A DNA stretch of 64,000 bases from NCBI GenBank assembly GCA_905250885.1, contig CAJNOQ010000183.1:1-64000 (forward strand). The letters are read 5' to 3'. The notes under the pieces are model-generated. The model was not told the origin of the DNA. It worked only from the letters and a program-made list of their open reading frames with translations, and searched no databases. Position 1 is the stretch's first letter. Every line of letters begins with the position of its first letter. Below are positions 63,090 through 64,000 of this stretch, in pieces. The stretch comes from Didymodactylos carnosus. Lineage: Eukaryota; Rotifera; Eurotatoria; Philodinida; Philodinidae. The position numbers and the translations under genes are program-made.

Positions 63090-64000
63090 TGAAACCGTCG
63101 CATTACACTGGATAGATTTATTTTTGTTCAGAAATACTTCAAATGCATATTATTCGAAGCAGTTTTCTGCGCTGACCCTAAATTTGAGATTATTTTTAAA
63201 TAAAAATGCTGCTGGACCGGAACAAATAGACCTTATGCCAAAAAATCAAGAGTTTTTCGCAAAACCTGTAACTCGGTTCAGAAACTTTGACGCTAATTGG
63301 TATTATCCATACAGATGTATGGTAAGTAGAAGAGTATTATGCTAAAATTTCATCAAATTTGGCGTTGTGGGAAATTGTGGAAACTCACAGAACACAGCTT
63401 TTCCGAAAATGCTCAGCACGCAAACAAAAGGGCGTTTCTTCCGACGCCAAAGCAACAGGCAAAAACCTTTTTTTTAAATCGATAGATCGAAAGGCGTAGT
63501 TTCAGCATATGTGTGAGTTTTTCAACGGTACCTTTTAGTTTAGGTAAAAAAGGTTCTTATTTCCTAATAGCTAAGTTTTTAGACGAAATTTTTACTATAG
63601 ATTTTTTGGATGAATAGACCGTAGTTTGGAGTATATTACCCACTGTTTGAATCTTAAAAAAGTGTACTTTCGATTTTCCACCTAATGTCCACGTGATTGA
63701 CCACTATGTGGTGTACTCAAATGTTTATATTTTCAAGTCTGTCATACGAATAAAATTCGGTAACTCTCAAGAAAAAAGATGTGAATGAATAGAGATGACG
63801 CATTAGTCAACCTATAGATGTACATGCTCAAACTGTTTTCGAAATCAGTAGTTTTCATCAAAGAAACTAAATAAATCTGAAATTTCAGTTCTGATTCTAT
63901 TACACGTATTTTATCCATGATTTTTCCTGTTAATAGGTAATAGGTTGTGACAGACATTTTAGATTATTCACAGCCGAAAGCTTTCATTTTTTTGCAAATG
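63090..64000. other. Intergenic, no gene seen
   Basis: No recognisable exon or element; the frame at 63073-63345 starts within the foldback and has no similarity I recognise. Confidence 0.4.

Noticed and set aside
63073-63345. 90-aa frame after TMEM39
   Set aside because: Begins within the foldback element and shows no similarity or splice context.

Overview
The window is strongly AT-rich (by eye) animal nuclear DNA. The genes are bilaterian: a FoxC forkhead factor, an ESRP/Fusilli splicing regulator and a TMEM39 membrane protein. They have many short GT-AG introns of about 60-80 bp beside a few kilobase-long ones, and the intergenic DNA is full of microsatellites and inverted-repeat elements. 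A spiralian invertebrate such as a bdelloid rotifer fits the base composition and gene style. That placement is inference and no rotifer-specific marker was seen.

Layout: 1-17.8 kb has no gene I can support. It holds a 1.5 kb inverted-repeat element at the left edge, smaller foldback/MITE-like elements at 4.6, 5.8 and 7.3 kb, and a microsatellite-rich gene desert upstream of FoxC. FoxC (17782-19633, + strand, 4 coding exons, 504 aa) is followed by two long-inverted-repeat elements (20.6-21.9 kb). ESRP (23976-34537, + strand, 16 coding exons, 671 aa) can be read from start to stop; its introns carry one inverted-repeat element and one GC-AG splice pair. From 35 to 37.7 kb lie two more inverted-repeat elements. 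Two tandem secreted LRR/EGF-like paralogues (38.4-40.2 and about 42.5-43.4 kb) are separated by three back-to-back foldback elements. From 44.3 to 45.05 kb there is a set of interleaved inverted repeats. The 45-51 kb stretch shows no gene. A 579-aa disordered protein with a PP1-docking motif lies at 51.1-53.1 kb. A foldback element (55.2-55.95 kb) and a decayed tyrosine-recombinase element (about 56.2-56.9 kb) follow. A minus-strand mucin-like single-pass membrane protein with a 48-bp coding minisatellite (58951-59894) and the intronless TMEM39 gene (61084-62742) close the window, with a last small foldback at 62.8-63.1 kb.

The genes do not form one pathway. FoxC (transcription), ESRP (alternative splicing), TMEM39 (ER/secretory membrane) and a possible PP1 targeting subunit are separate housekeeping or developmental functions; the LRR/EGF pair and the mucin-like gene look lineage-specific and extracellular. 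The main oddities are a forkhead-domain intron that fits the reading frame only with a GT...TG boundary, a GC-AG intron in ESRP, a PPP1R3-like PP1 signature without a visible glycogen-binding domain, and at least a dozen sequence-unrelated elements that share one architecture (long imperfect inverted arms, short total length, no coding capacity).
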